Assembly (NCBI GenBank): GCA_903837785.1
Contig: CAILVY010000270.1
Coordinates: 33,512-97,511 of the forward strand
Reading direction: 5' to 3'
Source: Candidatus Hydrogenedentota bacterium
Lineage (GTDB): Bacteria > Hydrogenedentota > Hydrogenedentia > Hydrogenedentales > CAILVY01
Length of the DNA: 64,000 nt
The position numbers were made by a program, and so were the translations under genes. The notes beneath the pieces are model-generated. The model did no database searches. It was not told the origin of the DNA and saw only the letters and a program-made list of their open reading frames with translations. How positions within the stretch are numbered: the first letter of the stretch is position 1; every line of letters starts with the position of its first letter. Positions 48,155-57,734 of this stretch are shown in pieces.

Positions 48155-49093
48155 ATGAATCGCCAGAGCGAGCGGGGATTCACGCTGATCGAGTTGCTGG
48201 TGGTGATCGCGATTATCGGCATACTGGCCGCGGTCCTGCTGCCGGCGCTGGCGCGGGCGCGCGAGGCGGCCCGGCGCGCGAGCTGCCAGAACAACCTCAA
48301 GCAAATGGGCATGATCTTCAAGATGTACGCCGGGGAGGACAAGGCGCAGAAATTCCCGTCGCTCAAGTTGCGCGACAGCAATTTTCTGCCGCCGGATTAC
48401 TTCTGCAATCTGCCCAACTTCCAGGATTTTGTGTTTAATGCGCCGGCGGTTTACCCGGAGTACATGACGGATCCGGAGATTCTCGTATGTCCCTCGGATG
48501 CGGACGGGATCGCGGTGTCCGAAGACAACTGGTACTTTCACGACGAGAAGGGCCGGCGTTTCGATCCGTGCGCGCTGAGTTCGGTATCGTATTACTACAT
48601 CGGATGGGCGCTGATGCCGCAGCACTACCTGCTGGATTCGGGCGGCGGTGACAACGCGATGGATGCCCGGATAGGGATTGACTGGTCCGGACGTCTGGTT
48701 CAGGCGCTGTTGCTGCTCTTTGGGACTGTGCGAAGCGATCAGCGCCAGGCGCTGAAGTTGTACGACAGCGACTTCTCCTTCGAGCATGAAGACGCGGGCA
48801 CCACGAACATCTACCGCCTGCGCGAAGGCATCGAGCGGTTTTTCATCACGGATATCAACAGCCCCGCGGCGAGCGCGAAGGCGCAAAGCGGCATGCCGGT
48901 CATGTTCGACATGGTTCAAGGTCCGGTATCCGGCGACAGCTTCAGCCGTTTCAACCACATGCCGGGCGGCGGCAATGTGCTGTACATGGACGGCCACGTC
49001 GAGTTTCTGCGTTATCCTTCGAAGTACCCCGTGAGCCGAACCTGGGTGAGCCTGCTGGATTGGATATTCGAACTCCTCCAGACGCTTCCCTAG
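48155..49093 (+). CDS. Pseudopilin-like protein with prepilin motif and H-X9-DG tail (copy 1)
   Basis: 312 residues. The start [20 protein letters not shown] has the type IV prepilin cleavage site (G-F-T-L-I-E) and the long hydrophobic helix. The C-terminus has [19 protein letters not shown], the processing-associated H-X9-DG motif. Shared features with copy 2 include [15 protein letters not shown]. Such proteins are greatly expanded in Planctomycetota and relatives and are thought to be processed and displayed by a type II/IV-like system. Role unknown. Confidence 0.9.
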   Translation: MNRQSERGFTLIELLVVIAIIGILAAVLLPALARAREAARRASCQNNLKQMGMIFKMYAGEDKAQKFPSLKLRDSNFLPPDYFCNLPNFQDFVFNAPAVYPEYMTDPEILVCPSDADGIAVSEDNWYFHDEKGRRFDPCALSSVSYYYIGWALMPQHYLLDSGGGDNAMDARIGIDWSGRLVQALLLLFGTVRSDQRQALKLYDSDFSFEHEDAGTTNIYRLREGIERFFITDINSPAASAKAQSGMPVMFDMVQGPVSGDSFSRFNHMPGGGNVLYMDGHVEFLRYPSKYPVSRTWVSLLDWIFELLQTLP

Positions 49094-49102
49094 CCATGGA
49101 GC

Positions 49103-49122
49103 CGCCCCGCACCCGGGGGGCG
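49103..49122 (-). terminator. Hairpin between convergent genes
   Basis: A 6-bp stem (49103-49108 with 49117-49122) between the stops of the pseudopilin and GH127 genes, without a clear T-tract on either strand. Confidence 0.3.
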
Positions 49123-49129
49123 CGCCTGA

Positions 49130-51382
49130 TCAGGGCTTTGGCACGTTGAAGCTGACGCGAAAAACGAGCCACTTCGGAGGGGCCGACGCCTGTGCCGCGT
49201 CAAACCAGAGCCAGCGAGCGGCCGTGCTCGCATAGTGGGCGGGCACGTGCTTCCAGGGATCGGCGCCAAAGCCGCCCAGGTCCGTAAGCTTCAGTGCGTG
49301 TTCCGCACCCTTGGACAGGTCTTCCAGCCAGGCGGCGGGGACGTCCTCGGCCGATCCCAGGACTTGCCAATCCGTGGCATTGCTTACGAGCGGCGCATCT
49401 TTGAGGAAGACCTGCGCGATGACGCCCGGCTTCGCACCGGCCGCGGGGACCTTCACGGCCAGGACATTGGCGCCCGGCTTCGGCACCGCGGCGATCCTCG
49501 GCGATTCGTCGGTGCCTCCCCCCGCGAACTGCTTCTTGCCGTTGAGGTAGCATTCGTACGGGCCGTCAAAAGCAGCCATGAACTCGATCAGCGCGTTCGC
49601 GTCACGGGCGGATTCCTGCATGTCGAACGAGCTCTCCATGACGGCCGTCTGGAGGCGGTCCACATGGAAGAGGAAGCGGCAGGTTCCCCGCGGGCGCCTG
49701 GCCAGCGGCACGAGCCGCACCTTCTCAAACTTCATCATTCCGCTCGATGTGTCGCTCTGCATCAATGCCACGGGCAATCCCTTGGCGTCCGGCTTGTCCG
49801 CCAGAAAGCCCATAACCACGGGGACGCCGTCTGCGGACAACATCTCCGCGCCCACGGCGTCGTCGGGCAGGCAGAACATGTCCGCGCCCCAATAAATGCA
49901 CACCGGCCCGTTCAATTTCGCCTCGGCGCCGAAGGGGCCCGTCAGCCGGGTTTGCACGCTGGTGAACTGGATTGCGAGGGAGCGACTGCCCGTCCACGTG
50001 CAGGGCACGGCGGCCCAACCGCCGTCCACCGGCGCAGGTTGGCCGTCTGCCGTGAGGCCCTTTGCCCAGGCCGGAACGCGCAGGCGCAGCGTCGTCGCGA
50101 CGTTCTCCGCGGCGTCCAAAGTCAGCTTCCATTGCGCCGGGCCCGTCTGTTCGGCGGCGATGCTGAACTTGCCGTCCGGACTGGTTGCGCGCGCTTCCGC
50201 GAGCCAGCTCACGAGCGGCCCGCCGTCTCCAAACAGAATCGCCCAGTGCGCCAGGTCGGCCAGGAGTTGTGTGCAGTGCATCGAGCAGCACCAGTACGAG
50301 TCGGAGGCGTAGTGCTCGATCCGAAAGCCGGGATACTGCTGGCGCCCGAAGCGCACCGGAGAGAACGTGTGGTGCCCAAAGGCGCCGTTGCTGAACTGGG
50401 TGGCATAGAGGTGATTGAGGATTGCCTGCTCCGCCGCGTCGAAACAGCGAGTATCGCCGGTGGCCTGCCACAGCAGGAGATTCACGCGAATCCAATCCGC
50501 CTCGGAGCAGCCTTCGTCACGAGGATAGTCCCGGCCGAACATCTCGGTCACGCCGCCGGTGGGAAGCAGGTACTCATCGGTGATCTTCTTGCAGCCTTCG
50601 CGCACCTGGTCCGTGAATTCCGCGGTGCCGTTCAGGCGATCGAGGTCGAGCATGCCGCGATAGGCCACGAGCCGGCCGTGGCTGTGGTGCTTGTCAAACG
50701 CGGTGTCCTGCAAGGCCAGGTGTGCGATGAAGCGCGCCTCATCCCAGTATTTCGGGTCTTTGCTGACTTCGCCCAAGGCCACGAGCCCGTCGATCAGGGA
50801 GGGATAGCACGTGGTGAAACCGGACGCCTGTTCGCCGCCGACCTTCTCGAAGTTCTCCTTCATGCCGTAGTATTGACGCGCCGCCAGAATGTAGTCGCCG
50901 AGGCGTTTTGCCATGTCCAGCACGGCGGGTTCGTTCTTCATGCGGAAGCGTTCCGCCAATGCCAGCAGCATGCGGCCGTTACCCCAGAGGATCGGCATGT
51001 CGCGTTTCTGATTGACGCTCTGGGCGAGATCCTGGGGCGCGCCGAAGTGGCCGTCGGGCTGCTGCAGCGCCGGGAACCCCGCAAGGAGCGTCTGTATGAA
51101 GGGCGGATCCTGATTCAAGAGCGGGGCCGCCGCGTCCAGCGCGCCCAGCATCCGGCCGGACACGTCGCCGCTGTATTCCGTGAAGCGGCGCGTCAGATGG
51201 AAGCTGAGGTCCGACAGCACGAACTCCGGATCGTCCAGGGGCGGCGCGCACAAGCGGCCATAGGCCCGTTCCAGGCGCGCTTTTGTCTCGCCCAAGGGCA
51301 TGGCCGCATCTGCCGGCTGCGCCGGGGCCGCGCTCATGTTCGCTGTCAGGGCCAGAAGGCCCATCGCCAAAGTCATGCTCAT
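49130..51382 (-). CDS. Secreted GH127-like (DUF1680) glycosidase, beta-L-arabinofuranosidase type
   Basis: 750 residues with a signal peptide (about 1-20). An (alpha/alpha)6 barrel of the DUF1680 type contains GGVTEMFGRDYPRDEGCSE (about 280-292), in which E-x-C matches the zinc ligands of HypBA1, and YWCCSMHC (about 361-368), whose CC pair matches its nucleophile and zinc Cys. A following beta domain and a C-terminal beta domain (about 600-750) complete it. It probably releases beta-L-arabinofuranose or a similar furanoside. No nearby gene confirms the substrate. It lies between two pseudopilin genes. Confidence 0.85.
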   Translation of the reverse strand: MSMTLAMGLLALTANMSAAPAQPADAAMPLGETKARLERAYGRLCAPPLDDPEFVLSDLSFHLTRRFTEYSGDVSGRMLGALDAAAPLLNQDPPFIQTLLAGFPALQQPDGHFGAPQDLAQSVNQKRDMPILWGNGRMLLALAERFRMKNEPAVLDMAKRLGDYILAARQYYGMKENFEKVGGEQASGFTTCYPSLIDGLVALGEVSKDPKYWDEARFIAHLALQDTAFDKHHSHGRLVAYRGMLDLDRLNGTAEFTDQVREGCKKITDEYLLPTGGVTEMFGRDYPRDEGCSEADWIRVNLLLWQATGDTRCFDAAEQAILNHLYATQFSNGAFGHHTFSPVRFGRQQYPGFRIEHYASDSYWCCSMHCTQLLADLAHWAILFGDGGPLVSWLAEARATSPDGKFSIAAEQTGPAQWKLTLDAAENVATTLRLRVPAWAKGLTADGQPAPVDGGWAAVPCTWTGSRSLAIQFTSVQTRLTGPFGAEAKLNGPVCIYWGADMFCLPDDAVGAEMLSADGVPVVMGFLADKPDAKGLPVALMQSDTSSGMMKFEKVRLVPLARRPRGTCRFLFHVDRLQTAVMESSFDMQESARDANALIEFMAAFDGPYECYLNGKKQFAGGGTDESPRIAAVPKPGANVLAVKVPAAGAKPGVIAQVFLKDAPLVSNATDWQVLGSAEDVPAAWLEDLSKGAEHALKLTDLGGFGADPWKHVPAHYASTAARWLWFDAAQASAPPKWLVFRVSFNVPKP

Positions 51383-51538
51383 GCTTCAATCTCCCAGATT
51401 GTGCCGCGTTCGGCGCGCCATCCGAAGCATACACGAGGCCGGCGGCGCGTGTCGAAATGAAAACGAATCGCATCAGGAACGAAATCGGACTCCCGGGTGT
51501 TAGCTTCGGGAAGACGGCAAAGAAGGGAGGACACAGCC

Positions 51539-52084
51539 ATGCGGCCGACCGACATCCTCAGACATGAACATCAGGTTGTGTTGCTCGTGCTCGAGGGCGC
51601 AGAGCGCATTGCCCGCGATATTGACGCTGGCAAGGCAATCCCAATTGCCGACCTCGAACAGATGCTCGACTTCTTCCGCAATTTCGTGGATCGTTGCCAT
51701 CACGGAAAGGAGGAAGAACTGTTATTCCCCAAGATGCAGGAACGCGGACTGCCGGGAAACGCCGGCCCCCTCCCCGTCATGCGTCACGAACACGAGGAAG
51801 GGCGGCAGTTCGCGAGAAACATTGCTTCGGCGGTCGCCACCGCCAAGATGGGTGAACCCGAAGCCCAGCGGACCCTTCCGGAGTATCTGCGCGGCTATGC
51901 GGAACTCCTGCGCGCGCATATCGCCAAGGAAGACAATGTCCTCTTCCCCATGGCCGACCGGATTCTCGAAGACAGCGATCAAGCGGAGCTTTCCGAAGCC
52001 TTTGACAAGGTTGAAAGCGAGGAAATGGGCGAAGGCGTTCACGAGCAATATCATCAGCTTGCTCACCGGCTGGCCAAGCGCTGA
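51539..52084 (+). CDS. Hemerythrin domain protein
   Basis: 181 residues; ATG 51539-51541 with GGGAGG 8 bp upstream. The four-helix bundle iron site is suggested by ILRHEHQ, CHHGKEEELLFP, PVMRHEHEEG and HIAKEDNVLFPMA (His and acidic ligands in the expected order). It probably binds a diiron centre for oxygen or NO sensing or storage. No fused output domain. The gene stands alone with a short leader. Confidence 0.9.
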   Translation: MRPTDILRHEHQVVLLVLEGAERIARDIDAGKAIPIADLEQMLDFFRNFVDRCHHGKEEELLFPKMQERGLPGNAGPLPVMRHEHEEGRQFARNIASAVATAKMGEPEAQRTLPEYLRGYAELLRAHIAKEDNVLFPMADRILEDSDQAELSEAFDKVESEEMGEGVHEQYHQLAHRLAKR

Positions 52085-52332
52085 GCGCCCGCACCGCCTG
52101 TTCCCGACAGCAAGGGTCGCGGGGGCAGCTGCCGCAAATCGCCCGCAGGCGCGCCCATGCGCATTCAAAAATCGCTTGATAACCGGGGCCCTCTGCCACA
52201 TAATGGCCGCACAGTGCACCTGATTCTCGACGCGTTAGTCGCTCAGGTTGCGGCGGTGGCCGTCGCCTGAAGGCAGCGAACAACGCGGCGAACATGTTTG
52301 TGGCAGCAGCTAAACCCGGGGAGAAGGCTGAC

Positions 52333-53220
52333 ATGACAAACGCACAGAGGCGTGGCTTCACACTCATCGAATTGCTCGTCGTTATTGCCATCATCGGAAT
52401 TCTGGCGGCGATCCTGCTGCCCGCACTGGCCCGCGCCCGGGAGGCCGCGCGCCGCTCAAGCTGCGCAAACAACCTCAAGCAGATGGGGCTCTCCTTCAAG
52501 ATGTATTCCAACGAGGCGAAGGGCGAGAAGTTTCCCCACATGAAGAAATGGCAGGGCGACAACTGCGACGACCCAAACACGCTGAACAGTCCTCCCGACA
52601 CGTGGCTTCAGTTTATGTTCGACGGGCAGAGCATGATCCCGGAATACCTCACGGATTTGAGCGTCCTCGTTTGCCCGTCGGACACGGACGGAAAGGCGAG
52701 CTACGAGGCGGGCCGCTGGAATTGCGGAAACGATCCCCAGGGCCACGTGTGCCCGTGCCGGATCGATTACCTGTCCTATTTCTACTTCGGCTGGGCCGTG
52801 ACCCCGGATCAGTTCCTGTTGGCGTCCACGGACGAGAATGTGCTGCAGCCCGAACTCACGATGTACGACGGGGGCTTCGTGGGGACGCTTGCGCTCACAT
52901 TCAATGACAACAGCACTTACGACGACGACCGCGAGTTCGACAACGTGGACACGGGGCAGAAGGAGAGCGTGTACCGGCTGCGCGAAGGCATCGAACGCTT
53001 CTTTATCACGGACATCAACAATCCGGCGGCATCGGCCAAAGCGCAGAGCATCATCGCGGTCATGTACGATCAGGTTTCGACCGAGGTCGCCACGTTCAAC
53101 CACGTTCCCGGCGGCGGCAACGTTCTGTACATGGACGGGCACGTGGCGTTCCTGAAGTATCCTTCGACGTACCCCGTGAGCCGCACCTGGGCCGCCATCT
53201 GGTCTGTGCTGCCCATGTAA
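52333..53220 (+). CDS. Pseudopilin-like protein with prepilin motif and H-X9-DG tail (copy 2)
   Basis: 295 residues; start ATG 52333 ([17 protein letters not shown]) with GGAGAAGG nearby. The N-terminal prepilin helix and the C-terminal [19 protein letters not shown] are as in the copy at 48155, and much of the protein is alignable. It has a central Cys pair region (CPCRIDY). Two such paralogues within 5 kb suggest duplication and different cargo or complexes. Confidence 0.9.
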   Translation: MTNAQRRGFTLIELLVVIAIIGILAAILLPALARAREAARRSSCANNLKQMGLSFKMYSNEAKGEKFPHMKKWQGDNCDDPNTLNSPPDTWLQFMFDGQSMIPEYLTDLSVLVCPSDTDGKASYEAGRWNCGNDPQGHVCPCRIDYLSYFYFGWAVTPDQFLLASTDENVLQPELTMYDGGFVGTLALTFNDNSTYDDDREFDNVDTGQKESVYRLREGIERFFITDINNPAASAKAQSIIAVMYDQVSTEVATFNHVPGGGNVLYMDGHVAFLKYPSTYPVSRTWAAIWSVLPM

Positions 53221-53361
53221 GCGCAGGGACTGTCTGCAGGTATCCGTGCGGCGAGATGCACCGGAGACAATCCAGGACGGACTGCGTGGCCGGGTGCCAG
53301 CGCCGGAATTTCGGGTTCCGGGCGCAGTGTAAACCGGCGCCGCTCCTGGCAGACCCGTCGC

Positions 53362-53419
53362 ACAACAAAAGAAGAGCGCCCGCAGGCCGAAACCCAGCCT
53401 GTTGGCGCTCTTTGGTTGT
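53362..53419 (+). terminator. Extended terminator hairpin after the second pseudopilin gene
   Basis: A 9-bp stem (53372-53380 with 53404-53412), an inner 5-bp stem (53383-53387 with 53397-53401) and an outer 5-bp pairing (53362-53366 with 53415-53419) form a long hairpin. TTTGG follows the main stem. Confidence 0.65.
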
Positions 53420-53680
53420 GTGTCAAGCAAGGCGCGAATCCAAGGGGTGGAAGTCCCCTGCAAGCCTTGATGGCGGGAATTGCCAGCCAAGAGCAAGGGC
53501 GTCGCCGCGAGGCGGGGCCTGGAGGAAGCTGGAGGCAAGAGCCGGACTCGACGCAGCGTGCCTTCCGCGAGGTCGAAAAGGCAACCCGAACGCCCATGCG
53601 GCGTATTCGGGGGTGCACAGTGGACGAACAGGGACCGGCCAGGGAATGCTGCAGCATGTGCATCTTGGGGCGCTCTGCAG
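53418..53680 (+). mobile_element. Group II intron-like 5' remnant (no reverse transcriptase ORF)
   Basis: The segment starts GTGTGTCAAGC, as group II introns start GUGYG. It continues with AAGGGGTGGAAGTCCCC (about 53442), GAATTGCCAGCC (about 53475), GGAGGAAGCTGGAGGCAAGA (about 53520) and GACGAACAGGGACCGG (about 53622), which I recall as conserved stretches of bacterial intron domain I. No reverse transcriptase ORF or domain V follows, so it is a 5' fragment. It begins immediately behind a terminator hairpin, the usual target of class C introns. The 3' end is uncertain. Confidence 0.6.
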
Positions 53681-53791
53681 CCGAAGTCTGCCGTGTCGCG
53701 ACGAGACAAAAAACATCCTTCCACGATAGGCTCGCAAATGTTTTTCATAGTCTCGCCCATTGTGGACGCGAGGTTTCCGACATCATACTCG

Positions 53792-53797
53792 TATAAT
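53792..53797 (+). promoter_or_regulatory. Candidate -10 box for the glycolipid operon
   Basis: An exact TATAAT at 53792-53797, 125 bp before ATG 53922. The -35 region is poor (no TTGACA), so the promoter may need an activator. Confidence 0.4.
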
Positions 53798-53921
53798 GAA
53801 TTGAACTGCGTCCTTTCATCGAAGGAAATCGGTGAACGAACGTATTTGATGAAGATAGCCTTGTTCGAAGGCACGAGTTCATTTGTCGATGGCGAGAAGT
53901 CGAAACCAAGGAGTGTTTGAC

Positions 53922-54731
53922 ATGAAGACGGCTCTCATGTTCAGTCCGCATGCCGATGACGCGGCCGCGTTCTGCGGCGGTACTTTGGCGAAATTGGCAG
54001 CCGAAGGCTGGAATGTGGTCCTGGCTCGTGTCACGGACGACGCGCGGGATTCGGTGGGATTGACGGTCGAGGAGACGATTCGGCGAAATACGGAGGAACT
54101 CCATGCGGCGGCGCAAGCCCTGGGTATCGGCGAGATCGTGGAATTGGGATTCCCAACGGACACCTTGACGGATGTCGCAGAGACCATCCTGCGCGAACGA
54201 TTTGTCTATCTGATCAGAAAGCACCGGCCCTACGCCGTGTTCACCTTTGATCCCTTCGCTCAAGGTGAAGGCAATCTGGACCACATCCGCGTCGCTCAGG
54301 CCGTAGAAGAAGCGTTCTGGGTTTCCTGTTTCGATTTGCACCATCCTGAACACTTCACGGAAGGACTGGAACCGTTTTCGGTTTGCGAGCGCTGGTATTT
54401 CGGCCGTCCCGTATCCAACCCAACCCGCGCCGTGGATATCACAGACTACTTTCAGAAGCGTGTCGAGGCGCTCGCCGCGCACAAGACCATGATGCGCAAC
54501 ACCGTCAATCAATTCCGTCTGCAACTGCGGACATGGGGACGGCGCGCCCCGCTGCTTGACGAGGCCTTGGCGGGCGATCTCACCCCGTTGGTTACGGGAT
54601 TTCTCCATGCCCAGACTTCGGCGACTGCCGAAGCGCACAGTCTGGGCGAAGGCCGGCTGGGCGAGGAGTTTCGTGTCGTGCGGTTCGGCGACATGGAGGA
54701 ATTCTTCGAGCAGATAAGCGAGCCAATCTGA
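53922..54731 (+). CDS. PIG-L family deacetylase
   Basis: 269 residues; start ATG 53922 with AAGGAG upstream. The PIG-L/LmbE fold begins FSPHADDAAAFCGGTLAKL, where the usual HPDDE is H10-A-D-D13-A; zinc-binding His and Asp are kept. FDPFAQGEGNLDHIRVAQAV holds the second zinc-site His (about 122). It probably deacetylates an N-acetylglucosaminyl group or acts on a related amide. First gene of a seven-gene same-strand run. Confidence 0.85.
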   Translation: MKTALMFSPHADDAAAFCGGTLAKLAAEGWNVVLARVTDDARDSVGLTVEETIRRNTEELHAAAQALGIGEIVELGFPTDTLTDVAETILRERFVYLIRKHRPYAVFTFDPFAQGEGNLDHIRVAQAVEEAFWVSCFDLHHPEHFTEGLEPFSVCERWYFGRPVSNPTRAVDITDYFQKRVEALAAHKTMMRNTVNQFRLQLRTWGRRAPLLDEALAGDLTPLVTGFLHAQTSATAEAHSLGEGRLGEEFRVVRFGDMEEFFEQISEPI

Positions 54732-54747
54732 GAATGGGGGATGCCTG

Positions 54748-56265
54748 ATGAGAATCTTCAAGAGAATAACGGCGGGAGTGCTCCTTCTTGCATTGCTTCT
54801 CGCGGTCGGTTTCGTTTTGATGGTGGGGCCATGGCCGTTGTATTCGGATTCCCATTTTCAGCAGGCGGCGTACTACAAGAAGGCGTTGACGGCGATTGAT
54901 GCGGCCACCGAAAACATGCGTCAAAACGACAACAGCGCTCCGCTGAAAGCGGGCTGGGCGGAACGCGAGATTACCCCCAAGCCGGGTCATCCCATGGCGG
55001 GTTACGGGACGCGCCCCAACAACAAACTCTCGACGGGGGTACTGGAACCGCTTTACGTTCGGGCGCTGGCGCTGAACGACGGGACGAATACGGTGGTTCT
55101 CGTGGGATCGGACATGCTGCAAACCTTGCCGAACTTGCTGGCGCTGGTTGAGGCCCGAATCTCGAAGACGGTTTCCTTGACGAATCGCAATGTCATGTAC
55201 ACCAGCAGCCACACCCACAGCGGCCCGGGCGGGCTTGCGCCGGGGCTGGCCGCCAAGGAATCCTATGGCGATTATCATCCCGAATACCTCGCCTTGCTGG
55301 CGGATCGCTTCGCCGAAGCTATCGAGGAAGCTGTAAAGACGATGGCGCCGGCACGACTTGCCCACGGTTTGGTGGAGGTGCCGGAGTATATTCGCAACCG
55401 GACACGCAAGGGTCCCGTGGACCCCACGTTGCATATTGCGGTGGCGGAAAAGACCGAGGGAGGGCAGCGCCTTTATGTCGCGCGGTATTCCGCGCACGGC
55501 ACCGCATACGGCGAGGAAATGCTGCAATTGAATAATGACTGGGCCGGCGCTTTTCAGCGCGCAGTCAAGGAAAAGACCGGCTCCGCACTTCTGTACATGG
55601 GCGGAGCCGTCGGATCGATGTGCCCGAACCCGCCGGGGCCGCCCTTACCCAAACCTTGGACTCCGGCACTGGAGAAGGCCTTCGAGAACGATGTCGAAAG
55701 CGAAATGGTCAAACAGGGAAAGAAAACGCTCGACGAACTCCTTCGGGATCAGCGTGCCCGGGTTGAGGCGATGGGCGCGGCAATGGCCGAGCGCTTGGTT
55801 GCGGCCGCAAAAGACCTCAAGTTCGAGGAACATGTCGGCGTGGCATCTCTCGAATGCTTCTATGCACCCCCGCCGGCACAGGTCCGTATGTTTTCGCCCA
55901 AATGGCGCCTCTCACCGCTTGCATTCAAGCTGCTCGGCGTCCCCACGACAGGCCGTCTTCAGGCTGCGCGCATCGGGTCGATGTTCCTCATCGGAATGCC
56001 GTACGACCTGAGTGGCGAAATCAGCATGGATTGGCAACAGTGGGCTCGCGAGCACGGCACGGACTTGTGGGTCACAAGTTTCTCCGGAGCCTATCTCGGT
56101 TATCTTTCGCCGGACAAGTACTATCAAGAGGTCGGCGAAGACCTTCACTACAATCAAAACTACGAGATCGGCCAGATGAACTGGTTCGGACCCAATCAGG
56201 AAGCCTATGCGACTGAGCTGTTCCGCCATGTTTTTGGACGCATGACAAAGGGCGCACCCTCGTGA
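54748..56265 (+). CDS. Neutral/alkaline ceramidase-like protein
   Basis: 505 residues with an N-terminal TM/signal anchor (about 7-28). The fold shows GWAEREITPKPGHPMAGYG, then VGSDML, the zinc motif TSSHTHSGPGG (about 150) and YMGGAVGSMCPNP, which resemble neutral ceramidases (PF04734), which split ceramide into sphingosine and fatty acid. Bacterial members also include amide hydrolases of unknown substrate. It is 16 bp from the PIG-L gene, and its stop overlaps the GTG start of the serine hydrolase. Confidence 0.85.
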   Translation: MRIFKRITAGVLLLALLLAVGFVLMVGPWPLYSDSHFQQAAYYKKALTAIDAATENMRQNDNSAPLKAGWAEREITPKPGHPMAGYGTRPNNKLSTGVLEPLYVRALALNDGTNTVVLVGSDMLQTLPNLLALVEARISKTVSLTNRNVMYTSSHTHSGPGGLAPGLAAKESYGDYHPEYLALLADRFAEAIEEAVKTMAPARLAHGLVEVPEYIRNRTRKGPVDPTLHIAVAEKTEGGQRLYVARYSAHGTAYGEEMLQLNNDWAGAFQRAVKEKTGSALLYMGGAVGSMCPNPPGPPLPKPWTPALEKAFENDVESEMVKQGKKTLDELLRDQRARVEAMGAAMAERLVAAAKDLKFEEHVGVASLECFYAPPPAQVRMFSPKWRLSPLAFKLLGVPTTGRLQAARIGSMFLIGMPYDLSGEISMDWQQWAREHGTDLWVTSFSGAYLGYLSPDKYYQEVGEDLHYNQNYEIGQMNWFGPNQEAYATELFRHVFGRMTKGAPS

Positions 56266-57677
56266 GTCGCGTTCGAAAAGGCCTATGGGCTTTGCTCATC
56301 GGGGTTTTGTCGAGTGTCCCAATCGGCTTGGGATTGGCATTGTGGCTTCTCTGGACGAGCGCCGAGTTGGGCTCGGCCTACAGCGCAAAACTGCTCGCTT
56401 CCGGCGTCTTCGTCGAGGGCCGTACGCCGGAATCTGTCAGAGCGCAGGAACTGGGGTTCGTGCCGCGCCTGGATTACACGATAGATCCCCAAAGAAAGAC
56501 CGTCACCGCCTGGACAGCACCACGTTACAAGAAGACCGCGGTTTACCGAGAGGGTCTGGGGGTTGCGCTTGCGCTCGACGGCGATGTAGAGGCACTGAGA
56601 AGGCAAGCGCGTTCTGGCCTCATCCCCGACCTGAGTTTTCTCGCGAAAGAGTCCTGGCCGACGGGTGATGCGCCTTCAAACCATGTTCGGAGCAAAGGGA
56701 TTGATGAGGCGAAACTGGCCGCAGCCGTGAACCGCCTGTTCGAAGAGCCTAATCGCTGGTACAAGCATCGCACCCGTGCGGTCATTGTAGTCCACGACGA
56801 CGAGATTATCGCCGAACGCTACGGCAACGGATTTGGCCCAGATCAGCGATTTCCGGCATGGTCGATGTCCAAGAGTGTTCTCCACGCCCTATACGGAATC
56901 GCTGTGCGGCAAGGCAAGGTCATCATCAACGACCCCGCGCCGGTTCCTCTATGGAGGCAAGACAAGGGCGATACCCGCGCGTCCATTACCATCGACATGT
57001 TGTTGCGCATGAGCAGTGGCCTGAAATACAGCGAGCTGGATTTCATTCCGCCCACCGACCTGGCCACCATGCTGTTCCTTCGTTCGGATGCGGCAGCTTA
57101 CGCAATCCGTGCTCCGCTGGCACACCCGCCGGACACGGTATGGAGTTACTCGAGCGCAACGGCGAATATCCTTTCAGTGCTTTTGCGGCAAGCGTACGGC
57201 GATGACGCCTACTATGCCCTGCCGTACCAGGAACTGTTCCGCAAGATCGGGATGCGGAGCGCCGTCATCGAGGCCGATGCATCGGGTACGCTGGTGTTCT
57301 CATCGTTCCTGTTCGCCACGGCGCGCGACTATGCGCGGTTTGGGCTTCTCTATATGCATGACGGTGTTTGGCAAGGCGAGAGGATCCTTCCGGAAGGATG
57401 GGTCAAGTACGCCCGAACTGCCACCCCAACAGCTCCTCATGGCGAATATGGCGCCCATTGGTGGCTGCCGTCCGACAAGGAACGCGCACGAGCCAACGAC
57501 AGAGGACTCCCTCTGCCTGAGGACATGTTCTTTGCCCAGGGTTTCGAAGGCCAGAATATCTTCGTCATCCCCTCTCGCAAGGTGGTCGTGGTACGCTTGG
57601 GGCTGGCGTACTTCGCCGCTGCGCTTCCGTATGATTATGTTCAGGACATCCTGGCGGCGTTGCCCGAACCCCATTGA
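56262..57677 (+). CDS. Class C beta-lactamase-like serine hydrolase, membrane-anchored
   Basis: 471 residues; GTG start overlapping the previous stop by 4 bp. The N-terminal TM anchor (about 8-32) is followed by a penicillin-binding-protein/esterase-like domain. The catalytic S201-M-S-K204 is present, YSS (about 290) corresponds to the YxN motif in modified form, and GFEGQNIFVIPS is near the C-terminus. It may be a membrane-bound esterase, peptidase or amidase. No role in resistance is suggested. Confidence 0.85.
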   Translation: MSRVRKGLWALLIGVLSSVPIGLGLALWLLWTSAELGSAYSAKLLASGVFVEGRTPESVRAQELGFVPRLDYTIDPQRKTVTAWTAPRYKKTAVYREGLGVALALDGDVEALRRQARSGLIPDLSFLAKESWPTGDAPSNHVRSKGIDEAKLAAAVNRLFEEPNRWYKHRTRAVIVVHDDEIIAERYGNGFGPDQRFPAWSMSKSVLHALYGIAVRQGKVIINDPAPVPLWRQDKGDTRASITIDMLLRMSSGLKYSELDFIPPTDLATMLFLRSDAAAYAIRAPLAHPPDTVWSYSSATANILSVLLRQAYGDDAYYALPYQELFRKIGMRSAVIEADASGTLVFSSFLFATARDYARFGLLYMHDGVWQGERILPEGWVKYARTATPTAPHGEYGAHWWLPSDKERARANDRGLPLPEDMFFAQGFEGQNIFVIPSRKVVVVRLGLAYFAAALPYDYVQDILAALPEPH

Positions 57678-57734
57678 CCAACCGCAACGTCCAGGACGCA
57701 GAAGGAAAGGATAAACGCAATCCGGAGTGAACTC

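Larger units (their letters stand above)
53221..53921. other. 701-bp non-coding region with terminator and group II intron remnant
   Basis: The ORFs here are short and have no family sequence. The segment holds a strong hairpin (53362-53419), a group II intron-like 5' remnant (53418-53680) and a TATAAT box (53792-53797). Confidence 0.7.

Noticed and set aside
53256..53920. ORFs of 90-157 residues in the intergenic region
   Set aside because: They cross the hairpin and intron-like RNA, have no ribosome sites and no family resemblance.
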